From: Nitrospirales bacterium LBB_01
GTDB lineage: Bacteria > Nitrospirota > Thermodesulfovibrionia > Thermodesulfovibrionales > Magnetobacteriaceae
DNA length: 64,000 nt
Direction: 5' to 3'
NCBI GenBank assembly: GCA_004376055.2
Contig: CP049016.1
Coordinates: forward strand, 1,240,001 to 1,304,000
Made by a program: the position numbers and the translations under genes. This document shows, piece by piece, positions 46,020 through 53,051 of this stretch (its first letter is position 1; every line of letters begins with the position of its first letter). The notes below the pieces were generated by a model. It ran no database searches, was not told the origin of the DNA, and saw only the letters and a program-made list of their open reading frames with translations.

Positions 46020-47021
46020 GTGGTAATAACACGAACACCGTTTAGAATCTCCTTTTTTGGCGGAGGGACCGACTACCCGGGCTGGTACAAAGAGCATGGC
46101 GGACAGGTGCTTAGTTCCACCATTAATCGTTACTGCCACATAACCTGCCGCTATTTACCCCCGTTTTTTGATTACAAGTACCTTCTTAGGTATTATCTAA
46201 GGGAGGAGACCAACAACATCGCAGACATAAAACATAACTCGGTGCGGGAATGCTTAAATCTTGTAAACCTTGCAGACGGCATAGAGTTGGTTCATACCGG
46301 CGATGTGCCGGCACAATCGGGAATAGGCTCAAGCTCTTCTTTTACGGTGGGGCTTCTGCACGCCCTATATGCGCTAAAGGGCGAGATGATTACAAAACGC
46401 CAGCTGGCACTGCGTGCAATAGAGGTGGAACAGCGCCTCATCGGAGAAAACGTCGGCTCACAGGATCAGGTGGCCGCAGCGTTTGGTGGATTTAACAGGA
46501 TAGAGTTTGGCGGGGACCGGGAGTTTTTTGTTACCCCGGTTACGATTAATGCACAAAAGCTGCGATATTTTCAGGATTGTCTGATGTTTTTTTTCACGGG
46601 AATATCCAGAAACTCCACAGACATTGCCGGGGAGTTGATAAAAAACACCCCTAAAAAGAAAACCGAGCTGGGACTGATGTCTGAGATGGTCAATGAGGCA
46701 ATGACTATCTTAAACGGGCCAATTGAAAACTACAACGACTTCGGTAAGCTCTTAAACGAAACGTGGAAACTCAAACGCGGACTGACCTCTAAGGTATCCA
46801 GCAACCAAATTGACTATATATACGAGGCGGCATTGTCTGCGGGCGCTCTTGGCGGCAAGCTTTGCGGAGCCGGCGGCGGGGGATTCCTGTTTTTCTTTGT
46901 CCCCCCTGAAAAGCAGCCTATGGTTAGAGAAAAGCTGAAGGATTTCTTATATGTCCCCATCCGGTTTGATACGCTGGGAACACATATCATCCTATACTCC
47001 ACTCAGGATGTCGTTTTTTAA
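46020..47021 (+). CDS. hddA: GHMP kinase, D-glycero-D-manno-heptose 7-phosphate kinase-like
   Basis: 333 residues, start GTG 46020. TPFRISFFGGGTDYP at the N-terminus, QSGIGSSSSFTVGL (ATP loop) and KLCGAGGGGFLFFF (third motif) are as in HddA kinases. It phosphorylates heptose 7-phosphate at C1 for GDP-heptose or ADP-heptose synthesis. The HddC-like gene 250 bp downstream supports this. A related sugar kinase is possible. Confidence 0.85.
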   Translation: MVITRTPFRISFFGGGTDYPGWYKEHGGQVLSSTINRYCHITCRYLPPFFDYKYLLRYYLREETNNIADIKHNSVRECLNLVNLADGIELVHTGDVPAQSGIGSSSSFTVGLLHALYALKGEMITKRQLALRAIEVEQRLIGENVGSQDQVAAAFGGFNRIEFGGDREFFVTPVTINAQKLRYFQDCLMFFFTGISRNSTDIAGELIKNTPKKKTELGLMSEMVNEAMTILNGPIENYNDFGKLLNETWKLKRGLTSKVSSNQIDYIYEAALSAGALGGKLCGAGGGGFLFFFVPPEKQPMVREKLKDFLYVPIRFDTLGTHIILYSTQDVVF

Positions 47022-47113
47022 TTTGCTAATGATACCTCTTGGGGCGTCAGTTTTTCAAGGAATGCTCTATCTGTCTTTTTTGTCCTTACTTTTATCATTC
47101 CCGCCCCCTCCTT

Positions 47114-47197
47114 TGTCATTCCCGCCCACGAGCGGGAATCCAGTCTTTTTAAGAGTCTTTAAGGGATTATGGATTCCTGCTTTCGCAGGAATGACAA
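47114..47197. repeat. REPIN-like pair in everted orientation
   Basis: TTCCCGCC arm (47114-47143) ends in CCAG, then after 26 bp comes TGGATTCCTGC (47170-47197). Arms therefore face with their CCAG/CTGG sides inward, opposite to the other solo doublets and like the arms around the GIY-YIG gene. A partial TCATTCCCGCC lies just left. Confidence 0.75.
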
Positions 47198-47272
47198 AAG
47201 AAAAAAATGCGCCCTTTTCAAGAATGCCTTACTTTCAGAATAACCATTTGGTTTGTGCATTGGGAGCACACT

Positions 47273-48013
47273 GTGAACGCTGACATTGTAATCCTGTGCG
47301 GTGGGGTTGGCAGCCGTCTAACGCCCTTAATTTCTGACCGCCCAAAGCCCATGGCAGATATTAACGGAAAGCCGTTTCTTGACCTTGTCATCAATTATTA
47401 TAGAAGTTTCGGAGCTTGGCGGTTTATTCTCTGTACAGGGCACATGTCGGATTTTATAGAAAACTATTACAAAGCGAATACTCAGGATGTTGAAATTGTG
47501 CTCTCAAAAGAGAACACGCCGCTTGGTACAGCTGGAGGCGTTAAAAACGCCGCTAAGATGATTAAATCGGAACCCTTCTTTGTAATAAACGGGGATTCGT
47601 TTTGTAAAGTTGACGTCTCTGACTTTTACGCATTCCATCGGCGAATGTCACCCTCAGTCTCTATGGCAGTTACAGAGGTTAAAGATGCGCATTCTTACGG
47701 CAGCGTCATTATAGATACCTCACAGAGGATAACCGGTTTTATGGAAAAATCGGAAGTATCTGAAAAAGCATATATCAACGCTGGAATCTATCTTTTTAAT
47801 AACACCGATGTGCTTAATCTAATTCCTTCTGAGACAAAATATTCGCTTGAGTATGACTTTTTCCCTAAAATTGCCGGCTCAGGTGCCTTCTACGGATATA
47901 TAACGAATGCGCCGCTGTTTGATATCGGTACTCCGGAAAGATATGAAAGAGCGCTCAGGGAGTTAAAAGAGATTCATCTGCAGATGACGCAGTTGCGGAT
48001 AAAAAAGTTTTAA
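47273..48013 (+). CDS. HddC-like sugar-1-phosphate nucleotidyltransferase
   Basis: About 246 residues from the GTG at 47273, which has GGGAG upstream; a 22-codon extension to 47207 is less likely as the family starts just before ILCGGVGSRLTPL. RPKPMADINGKPF, VINGDSF, FDIGTPERYERA are family motifs. With HddA it would make a nucleotide-heptose. The last ~11 residues (LQMTQLRIKKF) are encoded by CGCAGAT-type repeat sequence that supplies the stop. Confidence 0.86.
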   Translation: MNADIVILCGGVGSRLTPLISDRPKPMADINGKPFLDLVINYYRSFGAWRFILCTGHMSDFIENYYKANTQDVEIVLSKENTPLGTAGGVKNAAKMIKSEPFFVINGDSFCKVDVSDFYAFHRRMSPSVSMAVTEVKDAHSYGSVIIDTSQRITGFMEKSEVSEKAYINAGIYLFNNTDVLNLIPSETKYSLEYDFFPKIAGSGAFYGYITNAPLFDIGTPERYERALRELKEIHLQMTQLRIKKF

Positions 48014-48056
48014 AAGACTCTTTAATCCGCAGATGACGCAGATGAACGCAGATATA
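48012..48056. repeat. CGCAGAT-family repeat
   Basis: Forward unit CTTTAATCCGCAGATGACGC then AGATGAACGCAGATATAAA. A degenerate inverted unit lies at 47982-48009, inside the 3' end of the preceding gene. Confidence 0.75.
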
Positions 48057-48124
48057 AAATAAATGCAACTCGGTATTAACTCAGGTACATAGTTTTATGT
48101 CAGCTAAAGATACATCAGAAAGGA

Positions 48125-48297
48125 CTGGATTCCCGCTCGTAGGCGGGAATGACAAGGGGAAGAGGCGGGAATGACAAAAAAGAGTCACCACTCTGTTTTT
48201 TCCTATCATATTATTTTCTTGTCATTTCTTTTTTCTTGTCATTCCTGCGAAGGCAGGAATCCATTTTTTTATTTATATCTTTGAACGCAACTCGGTA
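48125..48297. repeat. REPIN-like repeat element (reverse orientation)
   Basis: Doublet 48125-48263 with a long middle that holds extra half-arms (GGCGGGAATGACA, TTGTCATT), then the flank ATCTTTGAACGCAACTCGGT matching the left end at 32076. It occupies most of the 290-bp gap between the HddC-like and HepT-like genes. Confidence 0.8.
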
Positions 48298-48303
48298 TGA
48301 GCT

Positions 48304-48672
48304 TTATTGCTGCGTTTTACGCCGGGCTATTTCAACTTCCAATTCATGGCGGCAGACTTTTTCCAAAGCGGGAAGATATTCCTCTAACAGCCTCCACATG
48401 ATGGGCAAAGAAACGTTTTCGTAGTCGTGACGTATGATATTACCGATACCTGCCACCTTAGGCCACGGGATGTCCGGGTGCCGCTCTTTTAACTCAACAG
48501 ACAGATGACGGCTTGCCTCTGAAACAATCTCAACGCCGCGCTCTACAATCCATTGAAGCTGCCAATCGGTTTTAAAATCATCGAAAGTAGAAATATTCCC
48601 CAATGCTTTATAAATACGCTCAATGGCCTCAACAATATCCGTAAGGCGCGGCAGCGGCGAGGGATTTGTCAA
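48304..48672 (-). CDS. HepT-like HEPN ribonuclease toxin (DUF86)
   Basis: 122 residues, mostly helical. GIGNIIRHDYENV carries the R-x4-6-H-x-Y type site of HEPN RNases (here R-H-D-Y). IVERGVEIVSEASRHLS is the typical second helix. It directly follows its MntA-like partner, so this is a HEPN/MNT (HepT-MntA) module. Confidence 0.9.
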   Translation of the reverse strand: MTNPSPLPRLTDIVEAIERIYKALGNISTFDDFKTDWQLQWIVERGVEIVSEASRHLSVELKERHPDIPWPKVAGIGNIIRHDYENVSLPIMWRLLEEYLPALEKVCRHELEVEIARRKTQQ

Positions 48673-48966
48673 CTAAAACACCTGAAGTGCTGCCGCCTCG
48701 ATTTCCTCCCGAAGCGTTTTATGTATGCTGTCGCGCGTCATGATGTCTGTTTTGCAGCCAAGAATATCGGCAGCGCGTTCCTTTACATCCATAAGTTCAA
48801 AAAGACCGAACTTTCCTTGTTCATAGTCAAAAAACAGATCGACATCGGAGTTATCGTTAGCCTCATTGCGAGCCGTTGAACCAAACATGTAAAGATGCTC
48901 CACGCCAAGCTGCTTTAGCTCCTCCTCATGCTGTTTTAACAGGCTTATGGCCTCGCTGCGTTCCAT
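48673..48966 (-). CDS. MntA-like nucleotidyltransferase antitoxin
   Basis: 97 residues. LYMFGSTARNEANDNSDVDL has the G-S-x10-D-x-D active-site pattern of minimal nucleotidyltransferases, which AMPylate HepT toxins. Its frame meets the HepT gene without spacing. First gene of the pair on the minus strand. Confidence 0.91.
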   Translation of the reverse strand: MERSEAISLLKQHEEELKQLGVEHLYMFGSTARNEANDNSDVDLFFDYEQGKFGLFELMDVKERAADILGCKTDIMTRDSIHKTLREEIEAAALQVF

Positions 48967-48972
48967 TGTTGA

Positions 48973-49929
48973 TTATATTATAGCACATCCATTGTACCAG
49001 CTAACAGTATCTTTTATGCCCTCTTTCAGAGTAATTTGGGGTTTAAACCCAAGCAGTGCAGCCGCTTTTTCCGTACTAACCGCCCTGTAGGGGATTTTTG
49101 TGGGCTTTGATGAGTCAAACACTATTTTAACCTCTGAGCGTCCACAAGCATCAAGGATAACACGTACAAGCTCCTCAATTGTTACACTCTGCCCAAAGCC
49201 TATGTTTATAGCGTCGCATACCGCATGTTTTTCAAGCACCAAAAGGGAGCCCCGCGCAAAATCGGAAATGTGAAGAAAATCGCGGCACTCCTTGCCACCA
49301 CCCCACACCACAAACGGGTCTTCATTTTCTAATGCTCTGGCAATCAAAGACGGGATAACGTGCCCGGCCTTAAGCGAGAAATTATCCCACCTGCCATAGA
49401 CCGCCGTTGGGCGCACTATCGCTATTTTAGTGTCCGAGTTGTCATGGACGTATTCGGCAAGCTTTTCCATATACCGCCGCTGCCACCCATAACCCATATA
49501 TGAGGGATGAGGCGGTTCTAACCACATCTCATCCTCCCTGACCGGATGCTCAAACGCCGGATAACCCGTAGAGCTGCTAAACACAAGAAACCTCTTTACC
49601 TTTAACCGCCATGCAGCCTCAAGCATATTGGAGGTCAGCACGGTGTTGATAAGCAGAAGCGGCATAAGCTCAAGTGCGGACACTCCGGCTCCTGCCGTAG
49701 CCCCTGCCGCATGAACCACGTAATCCACACCCTCGGTTACCCGTAAGCAGTCCTCCGGTCTCATCAAATCGGCTGAGAGCGTCTCTATGTTTTCGTGTTT
49801 AATCTGAAGTGAACGGCTGTGAATGGGGACACGGACACGGGCGCCGGCTTTTAATAACTCCTCCACAATGTGCAGCCCCACCATGCCGGTTCCGCCGGTT
49901 ACAAGTACGATTTTGTTGTGATAGAACAT
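48973..49929 (-). CDS. NAD-dependent epimerase/dehydratase (fucose-synthase-like)
   Basis: 318 residues. VTGGTGMVGLHI is the Rossmann loop, HAAGAT and VFSSSTGYP follow. The expected catalytic YxxxK is here Y-G-W-Q-R, so Lys is replaced by Arg in the sequence given. RPTAVYGRWDNF and RDFLHISD are family-like. It acts on a nucleotide sugar; the exact one cannot be told. It lies just upstream of the MNT/HEPN pair. Confidence 0.8.
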   Translation of the reverse strand: MFYHNKIVLVTGGTGMVGLHIVEELLKAGARVRVPIHSRSLQIKHENIETLSADLMRPEDCLRVTEGVDYVVHAAGATAGAGVSALELMPLLLINTVLTSNMLEAAWRLKVKRFLVFSSSTGYPAFEHPVREDEMWLEPPHPSYMGYGWQRRYMEKLAEYVHDNSDTKIAIVRPTAVYGRWDNFSLKAGHVIPSLIARALENEDPFVVWGGGKECRDFLHISDFARGSLLVLEKHAVCDAINIGFGQSVTIEELVRVILDACGRSEVKIVFDSSKPTKIPYRAVSTEKAAALLGFKPQITLKEGIKDTVSWYNGCAII

Positions 49930-50020
49930 GCTTAGATTATAACTTTTTCGAATACTTTTTTGTACCTACCTTACAGTATCGGGCGGTAATCCATCCCTTT
50001 TCTTGTCATTCCCGCCTTTT

Positions 50021-50370
50021 CTTGTCATTCCTGCAAAAGCAGGAATCCAGAAAGATCATTCCACTCTGGATTATATTTTTCAATAAGTTCTATTTTCCAT
50101 TGTCGTTTCCACTTTTTAATCTGCTTTTCTCTTTCTATTGCGACGTCTATATAGTTCGATTTCTCATAATAAACAAGATTATGGACTTTATATTTTTTAG
50201 TAAAACCTTCTGACATATCACTTTGATGTTCGTGAACCCGTTTTATTAAGTCAGATGTTACACCTACGTATAACGTCCCATTTTTCTTGTTTGCCATTAT
50301 ATATACATAATATTGCTTCATGTGATGCTTCCTAAAAGAACTGGATTCCTGCTTTCGCAGGAATGACAAG
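50021..50370. mobile_element. Candidate element: GIY-YIG gene between 30-bp inverted REP arms
   Basis: The left arm 50021-50050 and right arm 50341-50370 are inverted copies identical at 29 of 30 positions; each folds as TTCCTGC..GCAGGAA. Only the GIY-YIG gene lies between. The same arms occur without this gene at 11 other loci in the window. The layout parallels RAYT genes flanked by REP sequences. Mobility is inferred. Confidence 0.6.
50025..50321 (-). CDS. Small GIY-YIG nuclease
   Basis: 98 residues from the ATG at 50321; the 16 codons further upstream come from the right REP arm. YYVYIMANKKNGTLYVGVT is the GIY-YIG motif (YVYIM..LYVGV), with KRVHEHQ, YYE and the REKQIKKWKRQWKIELIE stretch of this small subfamily. 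The last ~10 residues (DLSGFLLLQE) are encoded by the left REP arm, which provides the TGA. It is a stand-alone domain with no UvrC parts. Confidence 0.9.
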   Translation of the reverse strand: MKQYYVYIMANKKNGTLYVGVTSDLIKRVHEHQSDMSEGFTKKYKVHNLVYYEKSNYIDVAIEREKQIKKWKRQWKIELIEKYNPEWNDLSGFLLLQE

Positions 50371-50443
50371 GAGAAAACGAATGCTGCCCTTTATAACGAA
50401 TGCTGCCCTTTTCTTGTCATTCCCGCCTACGAGCGGGAATCCA
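50341..50443. repeat. REPIN-like doublet next to the GIY-YIG gene
   Basis: CTGGATTCCTGCTTTCGCAG arm at 50341-50370 and inverted TTCCCGCC..GGGAATCCAG arm ending at 50443, with 41 bp between that contains a repeated GAATGCTGCCCTTT. The left arm doubles as the right boundary of the GIY-YIG unit. Confidence 0.82.
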
Positions 50444-50469
50444 GTCTTTAAGAAAGCATTCCTATTATT

Positions 50470-51336
50470 TCAAAGCAGTTTTTTCTCAACCGCCCGTCTT
50501 ATAGACTGAGCATCAAGACCGAGCCGCTCTGTCATCTCATTATAAGTGCCGTAGCAGGAAAAAAACTTATCCGGCAGCGCATAGTTTGACGCCCGTATCT
50601 CAGGCACCTCACACACTGCCTCATAAAGCCCAAAAGCGTCGCTTATCACAAGCATACGGGTGTCTCTGAAGCGCTCAATCAGCTCCTTATCAATCGGTTT
50701 AATCGTGTGGAAATAGAGGATATTGACATTTAGTCCAACACATGCATCCATCACGTTTTTTAAAATTGTCCCCGATGTTATAACCGTAAGTGTTGCACCA
50801 GCATTCTTTACCAAAACCCCCTTGCCAAACTCTACGGGGAAATCCTCTATGCTGTGAGGGTGGTCAGAGAGGCGAAAGTAGGTGGTCTTACCGTTATCAT
50901 AAAGGCTCTGAAGTAAAATATCAACCTCTTTGTTGCTGCCGGGAACCACGACCTCAGTCTCGGGCAGAAGACGAAGCAGCGCCACGTCCGTGTATGAGTG
51001 GTGAGAGGGGCCGTCCCATGCGTAATCAAACGATGCTCCCCACGAAAGAATATTGCCGCCAAACTTGTTATAGCACATGTCTATCTTTATCTGCTCGTAG
51101 CTCCGCTCGGTTATAAAGGGGTTTATGGTGTGCTCAAAGGGAATCAACCCCTGTGCACTTAACCCTGCTGACACACTGATTATGGTGTTTTCGCATATTC
51201 CAAGGTTATAAAACCTATCCGGATATTTCTCTTTAAAATCATAGAACATATAGACGCTGACATCACCCAGAAGAAGGACAAGTCTGTCGTCGTTTAATGC
51301 AAGCCGCAAAAGGGTTTCTTTAAACTGCGCTCTCAT
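50470..51336 (-). CDS. Transketolase C-terminal subunit
   Basis: 288 residues. GDVSVYMFYDFKEKYPDRF, NLGICENTIISVSAGLSAQG (pyrimidine-domain motif) and a C-terminal TVITSGTILKN are as in the second half of split transketolases. It overlaps its N-terminal partner by 17 bp. In sugar clusters such pairs may make special ketoses or branched sugars rather than act in central metabolism. Confidence 0.88.
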   Translation of the reverse strand: MRAQFKETLLRLALNDDRLVLLLGDVSVYMFYDFKEKYPDRFYNLGICENTIISVSAGLSAQGLIPFEHTINPFITERSYEQIKIDMCYNKFGGNILSWGASFDYAWDGPSHHSYTDVALLRLLPETEVVVPGSNKEVDILLQSLYDNGKTTYFRLSDHPHSIEDFPVEFGKGVLVKNAGATLTVITSGTILKNVMDACVGLNVNILYFHTIKPIDKELIERFRDTRMLVISDAFGLYEAVCEVPEIRASNYALPDKFFSCYGTYNEMTERLGLDAQSIRRAVEKKLL

Positions 51337-52123
51337 GTAACTCCTTTAAAAGCTGCTCAAGCTCCTGCTCTTTAGGGGACCTTCTGTGCCATGCGTAGTG
51401 GTTATCGGTAAACGTCTTACAACCGCAGCCTTTAACCGTGTCAGCGACAATCACCTTCACGGTATCGCTTTTTATGGCAAAGAGCTTTTTAAGCTCATTG
51501 ACGTCATGCCCATTGCACCGGTATGTGTCGCAGCCAAACCCTTCAAAGTGTTTGTGAGGGTTATGAATCTGAAGCCCTCTTTCGTGAGACATGTTGTTGT
51601 CGTAGATTATTGTTAAATTATTAAGATTTAGGCTTTTAGCGACAAGTACGGCCTCCCACACGCTTCCCTCATTTGACTCACCGTCGCCTATCAAAGTGTA
51701 AACGGCTCTGTCCTCTTTCTTAATCTTTATGGCAAGCGCCATACCGACCGCCAGCCCTATCCCGTGTCCCAGTGAGCCTGTGGAGGCCTCAACGCCGGGA
51801 ATCTTTAATCTATCGGCATGGCATCCAAACGTTGCCTTATACCTGCCAAAAGAATAGACGTCCTCTTTGTCAAAATATCCAAACTCGGCAAGCACACAGT
51901 AATAACCCAGTGAGCCGTGTCCTTTGCTTAGGATAAAAATATCGCGGGCCTCCCACTGAGGTTCTTTGGGACGGTGGTTCATAAACTCATAGAGCGCATA
52001 GAGCGTCTCAACTATTGAAAAGCACGATGGGATGTGACCATTATTGCTTCCATAGGACACCCTCAGGATGTGCTCTCTTATGTCACGACACGCTTTAAGC
52101 ATTCTGTTGATATAATAACCCAC
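51320..52123 (-). CDS. Transketolase N-terminal subunit
   Basis: 267 residues from GTG 52123; an ATG at 52102 is equally possible since neither has a clear ribosome-binding site. LSKGHGSLGYY, GSLGHGIGLAVG and GDGESNEGSVWEA are the thiamine-diphosphate motifs. Forms a pair with the C-terminal subunit. A homologue at 37211 has no partner of its own. Confidence 0.88.
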   Translation of the reverse strand: MGYYINRMLKACRDIREHILRVSYGSNNGHIPSCFSIVETLYALYEFMNHRPKEPQWEARDIFILSKGHGSLGYYCVLAEFGYFDKEDVYSFGRYKATFGCHADRLKIPGVEASTGSLGHGIGLAVGMALAIKIKKEDRAVYTLIGDGESNEGSVWEAVLVAKSLNLNNLTIIYDNNMSHERGLQIHNPHKHFEGFGCDTYRCNGHDVNELKKLFAIKSDTVKVIVADTVKGCGCKTFTDNHYAWHRRSPKEQELEQLLKELHESAV

Positions 52124-52160
52124 GGGGGGTCAGAAAATCTATAGTAGGGCGCATAACACG

Positions 52161-52424
52161 TTATACCTCGTAAACATCCTTTCTAATGCCGATGCGTGCG
52201 ACTACAAGAGTATTGTTTTTTTCATTGAGTGCAAAGATAATACGAATTTTTCCCATACGATAGCGATAAAGACCGCTAAAAAACCCCTTTAAAGGTTTGC
52301 TCAATCGCAGCGGATTATCAGCCAAGTAAAACTCCACTTTGTCCATAACCTTTGTTTTAGTCTTAACGTCAAAGGCTGAGAGTGCATCCAACGCCGGAGC
52401 ACTCCAGAGTATGTTATATGCCAA
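52161..52424 (-). CDS. RelE/ParE-family toxin
   Basis: 87 residues. LWSAPALDALSAFD, KPLKGFFSGLYRYRMGKIRI and IFALNEKNNTLVVARIGIRK are the typical RelE core. Overlaps the upstream antitoxin by 11 bp. Probably a ribosome-dependent mRNA endonuclease or gyrase poison; which one cannot be told. Confidence 0.9.
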   Translation of the reverse strand: MAYNILWSAPALDALSAFDVKTKTKVMDKVEFYLADNPLRLSKPLKGFFSGLYRYRMGKIRIIFALNEKNNTLVVARIGIRKDVYEV

Positions 52425-52632
52425 GTTTTTTCCTTGCCTCAGAGGAGTTGTAGTACTGAGTGTTGGCGTCGTTTAGAGTCTCCCACGCTAAATATGCGTC
52501 TTCAAATTCATCAATATAGTTTTGCAGCATTTCGTTTAAATAAAAGCTTTTTGGCCTCATAGTTTTTTCTGAAAGCATATTAAGTCTGTCATATACGCTG
52601 TCTGAAATGCGAACGCTCAATGTTTTAGCCAT
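52414..52632 (-). CDS. Ribbon-helix-helix antitoxin of the RelE-like toxin
   Basis: 72 residues from the ATG at 52632, chosen by AAGGAGG just upstream. A longer open frame to 52878 is repeat sequence. TLSVRISDSVYDRLNML is the RHH DNA-binding strand and helix. A TATAAT on the minus strand, with a TTGATT 18 bp further up, is a plausible promoter (about 52661-52690). Autoregulation is expected. Confidence 0.9.
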   Translation of the reverse strand: MAKTLSVRISDSVYDRLNMLSEKTMRPKSFYLNEMLQNYIDEFEDAYLAWETLNDANTQYYNSSEARKKLGI

Positions 52633-52717
52633 TCTAACCTCCTTATATGTATTACTTGTATTATAAATAAAACTCTGCATTAGAATCAACAGCAGAGCCA
52701 ATTTAGAAAAAGAGATA

Positions 52718-52943
52718 TTGCCTATGCAGTTAACTCCACTAATAGAGAAACTGGATTCCTGCCTCCGCAGGAATGACACTCCCCTAAAGGGGATTCCCCT
52801 GTAAAGGAATGGTAGGAAAAGAAAGTCACCCCCCTCTGTCATTCCCGCCTCCGAGCGGGAATCCAGTTCTTTTTCCACTTAAAAAAAATAGCTACCTCCT
52901 TAGTATCCTGAAAAACCTCTACCGGAGTTAACTTAATAAGCAT
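52718..52943. repeat. Full-length REPIN-like repeat element (copy 2)
   Basis: 226 bp; ends as at 7435-7628, including GCCTATGCAGTTAACTCC on the left and ACCGGAGTTAACTTAATAAG on the right. Doublet 52751-52866. Differs from copy 1 mainly by a ~33-bp insert with the CCCCTAAAGGGGATTCCCCT palindrome. Another copy of that palindrome is at 52963-52982. Both are in the 419-bp gap 52633-53051. Confidence 0.85.
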
Positions 52944-53051
52944 TAAAGAGATTTATCCGCCTCCCCTAAAGGGGATTCCCCTAACCCTCTGCGTGTTGAC
53001 AAATCCAAAGGTTTGATAATACACTGTAAGACAACAGTGTAGAGTAAATAA

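Noticed and set aside
47207-47272. 22-codon extension of the HddC-like gene
   Set aside because: GGGAG lies 6 nt before the GTG at 47273, and family proteins start just before ILCGG.
38036-48056. CGCAGAT repeats as a CRISPR array
   Set aside because: Units are about 10 bp with no unique spacers of constant length, are scattered at single loci and have no cas genes nearby.
52633-52878. 82-residue extension of the RHH antitoxin
   Set aside because: It is made of repeat sequence; AAGGAGG before 52632 marks the start.
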